A stretch of 64,000 nucleotides of DNA. Source: Roseateles_E sp005503085 (GTDB taxonomy: Bacteria > Pseudomonadota > Gammaproteobacteria > Burkholderiales > Burkholderiaceae_C). The first letter of the stretch is position 1. Each line of letters starts with the position of its first letter. A program made the translations under genes and the position numbers. The notes beneath the pieces were generated by a model. The model worked only from the letters and a program-made list of their open reading frames with translations, was not told the DNA's origin and searched no databases. Of this stretch, positions 34,427 to 45,304 are shown one piece after another. The stretch covers positions 1 to 64,000 of the forward strand of contig NZ_JAQOWX010000012.1 in the NCBI RefSeq assembly GCF_028462495.1, given 5' to 3'.

Positions 34427-36686
34427 TTTGCAAGGGCAGGCCCGGCGCCCGGGTCTGCTGCATCCAGGACTCCAGCTGCTCGGCCGGCATCGGCCGGGCG
34501 AACAGCCAGCCCTGACCCTCGTGGCAGCCCAGCGCCAGCAGTTGCTGGCGCTGCTGCTCGGTCTCCACGCCCTCGGCGATCACGGTCAACCCGAGGCCGC
34601 GGCCCAGGTTGATGACCATCTGCGCGATCGTCAGGCCGGCGCTGGAGTTCTGCGCTTCGCGCACGAAGGCGCGGTCGATCTTGAGCCGCTCGACATCGAG
34701 CTGGCGCAGATGGCTGAGGCTGGAGAAGCCGGTGCCGAAGTCGTCGATCGCCACAGTGGCGCCGGTGCGCTTGATATCGGCCAGCAGATGCAGCACCAGC
34801 TCGGTGTCCTCCATGGCCATCGACTCGGTGATTTCCAGCTCCAGATTCCTGGCGTTGACGCCGCTGTCCTGCAGCGCGCTGTTGAGGCTGGCGACAAAGC
34901 CGGGGTGGCGGAACTGGGCCAGCGAGATATTCACGCACATGCGGAAATCGCCATAGCCCTGGTCTTCCATGCGCTTGAGTTGATGGCAGGCGGTGCGCAG
35001 CACAAACTCGCCGATGCTGATGATCAGCCCGCTCTGCTCGGCCAGCGGGATGAACTGGTCGGGCGGCACGAACTTGCCGTCCTCGGTGCGCCAGCGCAGC
35101 AAGGCCTCGGCACCGAGCGGCAGCGCGCTGGCCAGATCGACCTGGGGCTGGTAGACGACGAACAGCCGGTTTTCCTCGAAGCCGGCGCGCAGGCCCTTGA
35201 GCAGCTTGAAGCGCTCGCGCGCATCGGTGCCCATGGCCGGTGAGAAGTATTGCGAGGCACCACGGTGCTGCTGCTTGGCACGCTTGAGCGCAATCTGCGC
35301 GTCCAGCAGCAGCTCGGAGCCCACCGAGGCGGACTCGGCCAGCCGCACCAGGCCGGTGGTGGCCGAGATCTGCAGGCGCTCGCCGGCCACGTCGAAGGGC
35401 TCGGCAAAGACCGCGCGGATGCTGTCGCTGTTGACCACCACCTCGGGCCCCATCAGGCCGAACACATCGGCAGCGACCCGGGCCATCGAGGTGTTCAGCC
35501 CCAGGGTCTCGCCCAGGCGCAGCGCCACCGACTGCAGCACCTGGTCGCCAAAGCCGTGGCCGAAGGCGTCGTTGACGTCGGAGAAATCGTCCAGATCGAT
35601 CAGCGCCAAGGTGATGCCGGCCGGGTCCTTCAGGTTCTGGTCCAGCAGCTCGATGAAGCGCACCCGGTTGGGCAGGCGCAGCAGCTGGTCGCTGTAGGCG
35701 TGGTCCAGCAGCTGGCTGTAGAGCATCACGTTCTCGAAGCCGACGACGATGTTGGAGCAGAAGGCGCGCAGCAGCTGCAGCTCCATGGCGTCGAGCTCGC
35801 GGCCCACATCGACCAGGGCCGCCATCGAGCGGCCGCTGGCCAGCCCGAAGTACAGGCAGGTGCCGTTCTCGAACAGATGGCGGCGCTGCTGCAGGCAGCG
35901 CTGCAGGCGCTCGCGCACCGTGACCACCTGGACCGAGGCCAGCGGCGCGTTGATCAGGCCGCTGTACTGACCGGCCGCCGCGACGATGCGCACATCGCCG
36001 AGCTTGCCGCCCGCGTCGGTGCCGGCCTGGGCGCAGACCAGGCCCTCGGGCAGGATGCCCAGCAAGGCGCAGAGCTGGGTCACCACGCCCTCGGCGAAGC
36101 GGTGCAGGCCACGCAGCCGGCTCAGCTCGGTGCTGGCCTCGACAATCATCTCCAGGCCCTGACGGTTTGCCTCCAGCGCACAGATCTGCTTGTAGGAACG
36201 GATCGCGGCGGTCAGCACCGTGTAGAGCCGGGTGCGGGTCAGCTCGGACTTGGTCTTGTAGTCGTTGATGTCATAGGCCTGCACCGTCTCGATCTCGGGT
36301 GCATAGCCGGGCTGGCCGGTGCGCAGCACGATGCGCACCGCATGCTGGTTCAGTTCCTCGCGGATCTGGCGCACCAGCTGCAGGCCGGCATTCTCGGACT
36401 CCATCACCACATCGAGCAGCACCACCGCCAGCTCATGCTCCTGGCTCATCAAGGCGCGCGCCTGCGAGGCCGAGCTGGCGTGCAGGAAAATCAGCGGCCG
36501 GCCTTCGATCTTCAGGCCCTGCATGGCCAGCTCGGTGGCCTTGTGAACATCGGCATCGTCGTCGACGATCAGCACCCGCCAGGGACTGAGCGGCTCGTGG
36601 CCGGCCTGGTCTGCACCTTCCGGATGGTCCAGGAACTCCAGCAGATCGTCCTCTGGGGCGCTGGCTGGATGCATGTTGTCGGGCAT
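34413..36686 (-). CDS. REC-DUF3369-GGDEF(degenerate)-EAL response regulator, probable c-di-GMP phosphodiesterase
   Basis: A 757-residue cytoplasmic regulator. Receiver domain with phospho-site D92 (VVLLDVVMES), a DUF3369 sensor-like domain (about 185-345), a GGDEF domain, and an EAL domain (about 500-745). The cyclase motif is changed to AADVF (RVAADVFGLM), so no c-di-GMP synthesis is expected. The EAL domain keeps its residues: EALLRW, the Asn in CVNISLAQF, ELEITES, AIDDFGTGFSSLSHL, LKIDRAFV, AEGVET. It therefore should hydrolyse c-di-GMP under phosphorylation control. No histidine kinase lies beside it. It sits between the split members of a yqjD-yqjE-yqjK type group. Confidence 0.92.
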   Translation of the reverse strand: MPDNMHPASAPEDDLLEFLDHPEGADQAGHEPLSPWRVLIVDDDADVHKATELAMQGLKIEGRPLIFLHASSASQARALMSQEHELAVVLLDVVMESENAGLQLVRQIREELNQHAVRIVLRTGQPGYAPEIETVQAYDINDYKTKSELTRTRLYTVLTAAIRSYKQICALEANRQGLEMIVEASTELSRLRGLHRFAEGVVTQLCALLGILPEGLVCAQAGTDAGGKLGDVRIVAAAGQYSGLINAPLASVQVVTVRERLQRCLQQRRHLFENGTCLYFGLASGRSMAALVDVGRELDAMELQLLRAFCSNIVVGFENVMLYSQLLDHAYSDQLLRLPNRVRFIELLDQNLKDPAGITLALIDLDDFSDVNDAFGHGFGDQVLQSVALRLGETLGLNTSMARVAADVFGLMGPEVVVNSDSIRAVFAEPFDVAGERLQISATTGLVRLAESASVGSELLLDAQIALKRAKQQHRGASQYFSPAMGTDARERFKLLKGLRAGFEENRLFVVYQPQVDLASALPLGAEALLRWRTEDGKFVPPDQFIPLAEQSGLIISIGEFVLRTACHQLKRMEDQGYGDFRMCVNISLAQFRHPGFVASLNSALQDSGVNARNLELEITESMAMEDTELVLHLLADIKRTGATVAIDDFGTGFSSLSHLRQLDVERLKIDRAFVREAQNSSAGLTIAQMVINLGRGLGLTVIAEGVETEQQRQQLLALGCHEGQGWLFARPMPAEQLESWMQQTRAPGLPLQISAG

Positions 36687-36895
36687 GGGTTGGATCCTGT
36701 GCTGCCGCTCTATGGCGGCAATCTCCTAGATTAGGGGAAGAATGGCAGGCCGCACATCGGCGCTATCGCTCTTGACCGTTTGCGCTCGTTATAGACGATT
36801 TGCCGCCGCATCCTGCGACGATCTAACAACAACCGGGGCGCGGCTCCGTGATATTGCCGCTAAGCTGGCCGGCAAGTGAAGACCAAGGAGATGGC

Positions 36896-37294
36896 ATGGA
36901 CAACAAGAACGAGGCGGATGCAGCGCCGAGCGGTGGGCTGATCGGGGCCTTGCAGCGCCTGGGCGAGCACGGCCTGGAACTGCTGCAGGTGCGGCTGTCC
37001 CTGCTGGGCACCGAGCTGGAAGCCGAGAAGCTGCGCCTGCTGACCGCCTTGCTGCGGGCCTTGCTGGCCCTGGTGCTGGTGGCCTTGGCCTTGGGCCTGC
37101 TGAGTGTCGCGCTGGTGCTGCTATGCCCCGATCCCTGGCGCTGGCTGGCGGCCTTGCTGCTGGGCCTGGTTTATGTCGGCGGGGCCTACGGCCTGTGGCA
37201 GAAGGCGCGGGAGCAGATGAGCACGCCGGGCGGCTTGTTCGCGGCCAGCGTGGCCGAGCTGGCGCGCGATCGCGACGCGCTGAGGGGCTCCTGA
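36896..37294 (+). CDS. DUF1469/phage-holin-like membrane protein (YqjE-like)
   Basis: A 132-residue inner-membrane protein. AAGGAG at 36885-36890 sets ATG 36896. After a polar N-terminus (about 1-20) an amphipathic helix (LQRLGEHGLELLQVRLSLLG) leads to two adjacent hydrophobic segments (about 50-72 and 78-98), the layout of the DUF1469 family. E. coli YqjE lies in the yqjCDEK group with the DUF883 protein YqjD. The stop overlaps the next start (TGATG). Function in the family is poorly known; stationary-phase envelope association is inferred. Confidence 0.82.
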   Translation: MDNKNEADAAPSGGLIGALQRLGEHGLELLQVRLSLLGTELEAEKLRLLTALLRALLALVLVALALGLLSVALVLLCPDPWRWLAALLLGLVYVGGAYGLWQKAREQMSTPGGLFAASVAELARDRDALRGS

Positions 37295-37605
37295 TGTTCA
37301 GCCTGGCCGAGGCGAGGGTTCGCCAGCGCCAGCTGGAGCTGCGGCTGCGCAGCGCCGAGCTGCGCGCCGCCCTGCAGCAGGACGGGCGGGCGCTGCAGAC
37401 GCCGCTGCTCTGGGCCGACCGCGGCCTGCAGGCCTGGGCCTGGCTGCGCGGCGTGCCCTGGACGGGCCGGCTGCTCGCCAGCGGGGCGGCCTTGCTGCTG
37501 TTGCGCCGGCCGAGCCGGCTGCTGGGCCTGGCGGCCCGGGGCTTTGGCTGGTGGCGGCTCGGACAGCGGCTGCTGGCGCTGTGGCGCCGCCCACCGCCGA
37601 CCTGA
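37294..37605 (+). CDS. YqjK-like small protein
   Basis: A 103-residue basic protein. ATG shares bases with the DUF1469 stop (TGATG), so translation is coupled. The N-terminus (SLAEARVRQRQLELRLRSAE) is an arginine- and glutamate-rich helix as in YqjK proteins. A hydrophobic patch (LLASGAALLLL) lies near residue 70, and the C-terminus is very Arg/Trp-rich. Assigned mainly from position and composition. It ends two bases before the converging ygiQ gene. Confidence 0.68.
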   Translation: MFSLAEARVRQRQLELRLRSAELRAALQQDGRALQTPLLWADRGLQAWAWLRGVPWTGRLLASGAALLLLRRPSRLLGLAARGFGWWRLGQRLLALWRRPPPT

Positions 37606-37607
37606 AC

Positions 37608-39935
<2,328 letters not shown>

Positions 39936-40026
39936 GGCGGTGGGGCTGGCGGGCACCCCGCTATTGTCCTTGACCTGGGGCAAACCCGGTCATTGCCAAT
40001 GCAAATCAAGGGGATTGGCGGTGTAT

Positions 40027-40737
40027 TTATTCCGCCTGCCGGGCTTTGCTGCAGGCGCCGGCCAGTCCCAGCCGAGCCTGCTCGGCCTCGCTGAGCGGCG
40101 GCAGCAGCCCCGCATCGTTGCCGCGGGCCAGGCTGCCGAGAAAGCCCTCGATGGCGGTCTGGCCGACCTCGATCAGGTCGAAGCCGTCCTGATCGATCAC
40201 CCACTGGTGCAGCAGCCCGTCGACCAGCGCGACCAGGGCCACGGCGGCTAGCGACACATTCAGCCCGGCCGGCAGCAGGCCTTCGGCGATGGCGCGCTCG
40301 AAGGCGGCGCGGTTCTGGGCGCGCCAGCCCTGCATCGCCTGCAGCTTGCGCTCCTGCAGGGCCTGCAGTTCGCCGGTGTACTCGACCTTCTTCATCGCGA
40401 TCTCGAAGACCCGACGGGTGCGCTCGTTGTGGACCGCGCAATGGAAGATGTTGACCAGGCCCCAGCGCAGCTCGGTCAAGGTCAGCGGCGGCGCCTCGCC
40501 CTCGGACTGCGGGCTCATGCCTTCTTCCAGCGGCAGCGTGGCGCGGTCCATCATGGCCTGGAACAGCTCGGCCTTGTCCTTGAAGTGCCAGTAGACCGCG
40601 CCACGGGTCAGGCCGGCGGCCTCGGCGATCTGCTGCAGCGAGGTGCGTGACACCCCTTGCCGCAGAAACAGGTGTTCCGCTGCATCGAGCAGGTGGTGGC
40701 GCGTCTCCTGCGCCTCTTGTTTGGTTTTGCGTGCCAT
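40027..40737 (-). CDS. acrR: TetR/AcrR-family repressor of the adjacent RND efflux operon
   Basis: A 236-residue regulator. The helix-turn-helix at about 10-55 (TSLQQIAEAAGLTRGAVYWHFKDKAELF in part) is almost diagnostic for the AcrR/TtgR/MtrR-type pump repressors. The C-terminal helical domain would bind pump substrates and release DNA. It is divergent from the pump operon across a 144-bp gap that contains a near-perfect AcrR-type operator. Both autoregulation and pump repression are expected. Confidence 0.92.
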   Translation of the reverse strand: MARKTKQEAQETRHHLLDAAEHLFLRQGVSRTSLQQIAEAAGLTRGAVYWHFKDKAELFQAMMDRATLPLEEGMSPQSEGEAPPLTLTELRWGLVNIFHCAVHNERTRRVFEIAMKKVEYTGELQALQERKLQAMQGWRAQNRAAFERAIAEGLLPAGLNVSLAAVALVALVDGLLHQWVIDQDGFDLIEVGQTAIEGFLGSLARGNDAGLLPPLSEAEQARLGLAGACSKARQAE

Positions 40738-40760
40738 GACCCCAGGATTTTATACGGGTT

Positions 40761-40784
40761 TACATACATCCATGAATGTATGTG
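40761..40784 (+). promoter_or_regulatory. AcrR/TtgR-type operator
   Basis: Perfect 8-bp arms ACATACAT (40762-40769) and ATGTATGT (40776-40783) with a 6-bp CCATGA centre. The arms, the spacing and the outer T equal the known 24-bp AcrR operator half-sites of E. coli. TATAAA on the minus strand (40748-40753) and TATACT at 40787-40792 on the plus strand flank it as possible -10 elements of the divergent promoters, so binding would block both. Confidence 0.82.
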
Positions 40785-40881
40785 TATATACTCCGGGTCA
40801 ACCCCGAGTTCAAGCCGCTGGCGTCATCCGTCGTACCCCTGTCGGCCGCGAGGCGCACCAATTTCAAGAGAGGCCCCACCC

Positions 40882-42120
40882 GTGATCTGTTCAGCATCAT
40901 CCCAACAGCAGCCCGCCCCCCTCAGCCTGGGCAGCCGTGTGCTCTATCTGGTCCCGCTGACGGTGGCGATCGCCGCCGTGCTGCTGGGCTGTTCCAAGGA
41001 AGGCGCAGCCCCGGCCAAGGGTGGCGGCATGCCGCCGCCGGCGGTGGGCGTGGTCACGGCGGCCTTGCAGCCGGTGGCCGTGCAGACCGAGCTGCCGGGC
41101 CGGGTCGAGGCCCAGCGCGTTGCCCAGGTGCGAGCCCGTGTCAACGGCGTCGTGCTCAAGCGCCTGTTCACCGAAGGCGCCGAGGTCAAGGCCGGCCAGG
41201 CCCTGTTCCAGATCGATCCGGCGCCGTATCAGGCGGCCTATGACAGTGCCCAGGCCCAACTGGCCAAGGCCCAGGCCAATCTGAGCCAGGCCGCGGCCCA
41301 GGCGGAGCGCAACAAGCCCCTGGTCGAGGCTCGGGCGATCAGCCAGCAGGAATACCTGGTGGCGGTGGCTGCGGCCAAGCAGGCCGAGGCCGATGTGGCC
41401 GCCGCCAAGGCTGCGATCACGACGGCCAAGCTCAATCTGGACTATGCGGCCGTCAGCGCACCGATCGCCGGCCGCATCGGCCGTGCGCTGGTGACCGAGG
41501 GCGCGCTGGTCAGCGCCGCCGAAGCCACCCAGCTGGCGCTGATCCAGCAGACCTCGTCGGTCTATGTCAATTTCACGCAAAGCGCCAATGAGGTGCAGCA
41601 GTTGCGGCGTGCGCTGGCGGCGGGCCAGCTGCGCTCGGCCGGCGGGGCAGATGGAAAACAGGCCGCCCAGGTGCAGGTGCTGCTGGACGACGGCAGCACG
41701 AAGACCGGCAAGCTGCTGTTCACCGATCTGACGGTGGACACGAGCTCGGGCCAGGTCTCGCTGCGCGCCGAGGTGCCCAATGCCGACAGCGCGCTGCTGC
41801 CCGGCCAGTATGTGCGGGTGCGCCTGGTCCAGGCCGAGCGGCCGGCGGCCATGCTGCTGCCGCAACAGGCGGTGACGCGCAGCAACACCGGCGACACGGT
41901 GCTGGTGGTCGGCGCCGACAACAAGCCCCAGCAGCGCCCGGTCAAGATTGGCGGCGCCCAGGGCAACCAGTGGGTGGTGCTGGACGGCCTGAAGCCCGGC
42001 GAGAAAGTGATTGCCGACGGCTTCCAGAAGATGTTTGTGCCCGGTGCACCGGTCAACCCCGTGCCCTGGTCGCCGGCGAGCTCGGCGCCCGCAGCCGCGG
42101 CCTCGGCCGCCAGCCGCTAA
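40882..42120 (+). CDS. acrA: RND efflux periplasmic adaptor lipoprotein (AcrA/MexA-like)
   Basis: A 412-residue membrane-fusion protein that bridges pump and outer-membrane channel. GTG 40882 is chosen: AGAGAGG lies just upstream, and this start gives a signal with lipobox AAVLLGC (C37). The order is: lipoyl/hairpin region (VRARVNGVVLKRLFTEGAEV, then a long alpha-hairpin about 120-185), the second lipoyl half (YAAVSAPIAGRIGRALVTEG), a beta barrel and a membrane-proximal domain. It lies 18 bp before the pump gene. Confidence 0.93.
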   Translation: MICSASSQQQPAPLSLGSRVLYLVPLTVAIAAVLLGCSKEGAAPAKGGGMPPPAVGVVTAALQPVAVQTELPGRVEAQRVAQVRARVNGVVLKRLFTEGAEVKAGQALFQIDPAPYQAAYDSAQAQLAKAQANLSQAAAQAERNKPLVEARAISQQEYLVAVAAAKQAEADVAAAKAAITTAKLNLDYAAVSAPIAGRIGRALVTEGALVSAAEATQLALIQQTSSVYVNFTQSANEVQQLRRALAAGQLRSAGGADGKQAAQVQVLLDDGSTKTGKLLFTDLTVDTSSGQVSLRAEVPNADSALLPGQYVRVRLVQAERPAAMLLPQQAVTRSNTGDTVLVVGADNKPQQRPVKIGGAQGNQWVVLDGLKPGEKVIADGFQKMFVPGAPVNPVPWSPASSAPAAAASAASR

Positions 42121-42138
42121 GACAGGCAGGACTCAGCT

Positions 42139-45100
42139 ATGGCACGTTTTTTCATCGACCGCCCGATCTTCGCCTGGGTGATCGCGCTCTTCATCCTGGT
42201 CTTCGGCGGGGTCGCGATCACACAATTGCCGGTGGCGCAGTACCCCACCGTCGCACCGCCATCACTGGCCATCAATGTGGCCTATCCCGGGGCCTCGGCC
42301 AAGACGCTGGACGAGAGCGTGGTCTCGGTCATCGAGCAGGAGCTCAATGGCGCGCCCGGCCTGGCCTCTATGGAATCGGTCAGCCAGGCCAATGGCACGG
42401 GTGCGATCACCGTGACCTTCGAGCCCGGCACCAATATCGACCTGGCCCAGGTCGAGATCCAGAACCGCCTGTCGCGCGCCAACCCGCGCCTGCCGGCGGC
42501 GGTGACACAGCAGGGTGTGCGCGTCGACAAGGCGCGCAGCAACTTCCTGCTCTTCGTCACGCTGTCCAGCAAGGATGGCTCGATGGATCCGGTGGCCCTG
42601 GGTGACTACGCGGCGCGCAATATCGTGCCCGAGATCCAGCGCATTCCCGGCATCGGCCAGGCCCAGCTCTTCGGCACCGAGCGCGCAATGCGCATCTGGC
42701 TGGAGCCGGCCAAGATGTTGTCCTTCAACATCAGCCCGGCCGAGGTCAATGCGGCTATCCGTGCGCAGAACGCGCTGGTGCCGGCCGGCACGATGGGCGA
42801 TCTGCCCAATCTGTCCAGCCAGACCATGTCGGCCACCGTGGTGGTCAAGGGTCAGCTGGAGAACGTCGAGCAGTTCGGCAATATCGTGCTGCGCGCCAAT
42901 GCCGATGGCTCCAGCGTGCGGCTCAAGGATGTCGCCCGCATTGAGCTGGGCGGCCAGGGTTACAGCACCTATGCGCGCCTGAACGGCAAGCCCTCCACCG
43001 GCATCGGCGTGCAGCTCTCGCCCAGCGGCAATGCGCTGGCGGCGGCCACCGCCGTCAAGCAGCGCATGGCCGAGCTGGAACGCTTCTTCCCGGCGGGCGT
43101 GATCTATGAGACGCCCTACGATTCGTCGAAGTTCGTCGACATCTCCATCACCCAGGTGGTGCACACCCTGGTCGAGGCCATCGTGCTGGTCTTCCTGGTG
43201 ATGTATCTGTTCCTGCAGAACTGGCGCTACACGCTGATCCCCACCCTGGTCGTGCCGGTGGCCCTGCTGGGCACCTTCGCGGTGATGCTGGGCATGGGCT
43301 ACTCGATCAACGTGCTGACCCTGTTCGGCATGGTGCTGGCGATCGGCATCCTGGTCGACGACGCCATCGTCGTGGTCGAGAACGTCGAGCGCATCATGAG
43401 CGAGGAGGGGCTGTCGCCCCGCGAGGCCACGAAGAAGGCGATGGGCCAGATCTCGGGCGCCATCATCGGCATCACCGTGGTGCTGGTGGCGGTGTTCGTT
43501 CCGATGGCCTTCTTCAGCGGCTCGGTCGGCAATATCTACCGCCAGTTCTCGCTGGCCATGGTGGCCTCGATCTCGCTGTCGGCGCTGATGGCGCTGACCC
43601 TGACCCCGGCGCTGTGCGCGACCTTGCTGAAGCCGGTCGAGGCTGGGCACCACCATGACAAGCGCGGCTTCTTCGGCTGGTTCAACCGCGGCTTCTCGCG
43701 CACCGCCAAGGGCTATGAGGGCTGGGTCGCCAAGCTGCTCAAGCGCGCCCCCAGCATGATGGTGGCCTTCCTGGCCATCGTCACCGTGGTGGGCTGGCTC
43801 TACCTGCGCCTGCCGACCTCCTTCCTGCCCAATGAGGACCAGGGCTATCTGATCGTCAATGTGCAACTGCCCCCGGGCGCGACGGCGGCCCGTACCGAGG
43901 CAGCGGTCAAGTCGGTCGAGGACTTCATGCTCAAGCAGCCCGAGGTGCAGTCCACCATCGGTGTGATCGGTTTCTCGTTCTCCGGCCAAGGCCAGAATGC
44001 CGCCCTGGTGTTCGTGCCGCTGAAGCCCTGGGAGGAGCGGACCAAGCCCGAGAACAGCGCCAGCGCGCTGGCTGGCCGTGCCTTCGGCGCGATGATGATG
44101 GGGGTGCGCGACGCCTTCATCTACCCGCTGTCGCCGCCGCCCATCCCCGAGCTGGGCACGGCCACCGGCTTCGCGCTGCGTCTGCAGGACCGCGCCGGCC
44201 TGGGCCACGAGGCCTTGCTGGCCGCGCGCAACCAGCTGATGGGCATGGCGGCCCAGAGCAAGATCATCACCGGCATGCGCCCCGATGGTCTGGAAGATGC
44301 GCCCCAGCTGCAGATCGACATCGACCGCGACAAGGCCAATGCCCTGGGCATCGGCTATGACGCCATCGCTGCCGTGCTGGGCACCCAGCTGGGCTCGTCC
44401 TATGTGAATGACTTCCCGAACCAGGGCCGTTTGCAGCGCGTCGTCGTGCAGGCCGATGCCCAGGCCCGCATGCAGCCCGAAGACCTGCTGCGCCTGAACG
44501 TCAACAACGCCCAGGGCAAGTCGGTGCCGCTGTCGGCCTTCGCCTCGACCCGCTGGATCAGCGGCCAGATGCAGGCCACGCGCTACAACGGTTATCCGGC
44601 GATGCGCCTGGCCGGCGATGCCGCGCCCGGTGCCTCGACCGGCGACGCGAGGAAGGAGCTGGAGGCGATGGTGGCCAAGCTGCCGGCCGGCATCGGCTAT
44701 GAGTGGACCGGCCTGTCGCGCGAGGAAAAGCTCTCGGGCGCCCAGGCCACCGTGCTGCTGGCCTTCTCGCTGCTGGCGGTGTTCCTGTGCCTGGCCGCGC
44801 TGTACGAGAGCTGGTCGATCCCGTTCTCGGTGCTGCTGGTCGTGCCGCTGGGCATTCTGGGTGCGGTGCTGGGGGCCACCCTGCGCGGCATGCCCAATGA
44901 TGTGTACTTCAAGGTCGGCCTGATCACCATCATCGGTCTGTCGGCCAAGAACGCGATCCTGATCATCGAGTTCGCCAAGGACCTGCAGGCCCAGGGCAAG
45001 GGCCTGGTCGAGGCCATTCTCGAAGCCGCCCATCTGCGCTTCCGCCCCATCATCATGACCTCGATGGCCTTCATCCTGGGCGTGACCCCGCTGTTCTTCG

Positions 45101-45303
45101 CCAGCGGCGCCGGCTCGGCCAGCCAGCGCGCGATCGGCACCGGCGTGCTCTCGGGCATGCTGACCGCGACCTTCCTGGCCGTGCTGTTCGTGCCGGTGTT
45201 TTTCCTGGTGGTGCGGCGCGTGTTCAAGGGCAGCGAGCGGCAGCGCAAGATGTACGCCCACGAGCTGGAAGCCCATCCGGTGCGCGACGCCGAAGGAATC
45301 TGA
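42139..45303 (+). CDS. acrB: RND multidrug efflux permease (AcrB/MexB-like)
   Basis: A 1054-residue proton-driven drug exporter of the HAE-1 class. It starts MARFFIDRPIFAWVIALFI, as family members do. It has twelve membrane segments and two large periplasmic loops. Proton-relay acids lie in GILVDDAIVVVENVERIM (TM4), and the TM10 lysine region reads GLSAKNAILIIEFAKDL. Likely substrates are hydrophobic drugs and solvents, by class. Tightly linked to the adaptor and the outer-membrane factor (1-bp gap). Confidence 0.95.
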   Translation: MARFFIDRPIFAWVIALFILVFGGVAITQLPVAQYPTVAPPSLAINVAYPGASAKTLDESVVSVIEQELNGAPGLASMESVSQANGTGAITVTFEPGTNIDLAQVEIQNRLSRANPRLPAAVTQQGVRVDKARSNFLLFVTLSSKDGSMDPVALGDYAARNIVPEIQRIPGIGQAQLFGTERAMRIWLEPAKMLSFNISPAEVNAAIRAQNALVPAGTMGDLPNLSSQTMSATVVVKGQLENVEQFGNIVLRANADGSSVRLKDVARIELGGQGYSTYARLNGKPSTGIGVQLSPSGNALAAATAVKQRMAELERFFPAGVIYETPYDSSKFVDISITQVVHTLVEAIVLVFLVMYLFLQNWRYTLIPTLVVPVALLGTFAVMLGMGYSINVLTLFGMVLAIGILVDDAIVVVENVERIMSEEGLSPREATKKAMGQISGAIIGITVVLVAVFVPMAFFSGSVGNIYRQFSLAMVASISLSALMALTLTPALCATLLKPVEAGHHHDKRGFFGWFNRGFSRTAKGYEGWVAKLLKRAPSMMVAFLAIVTVVGWLYLRLPTSFLPNEDQGYLIVNVQLPPGATAARTEAAVKSVEDFMLKQPEVQSTIGVIGFSFSGQGQNAALVFVPLKPWEERTKPENSASALAGRAFGAMMMGVRDAFIYPLSPPPIPELGTATGFALRLQDRAGLGHEALLAARNQLMGMAAQSKIITGMRPDGLEDAPQLQIDIDRDKANALGIGYDAIAAVLGTQLGSSYVNDFPNQGRLQRVVVQADAQARMQPEDLLRLNVNNAQGKSVPLSAFASTRWISGQMQATRYNGYPAMRLAGDAAPGASTGDARKELEAMVAKLPAGIGYEWTGLSREEKLSGAQATVLLAFSLLAVFLCLAALYESWSIPFSVLLVVPLGILGAVLGATLRGMPNDVYFKVGLITIIGLSAKNAILIIEFAKDLQAQGKGLVEAILEAAHLRFRPIIMTSMAFILGVTPLFFASGAGSASQRAIGTGVLSGMLTATFLAVLFVPVFFLVVRRVFKGSERQRKMYAHELEAHPVRDAEGI

Positions 45304-45304
45304 G

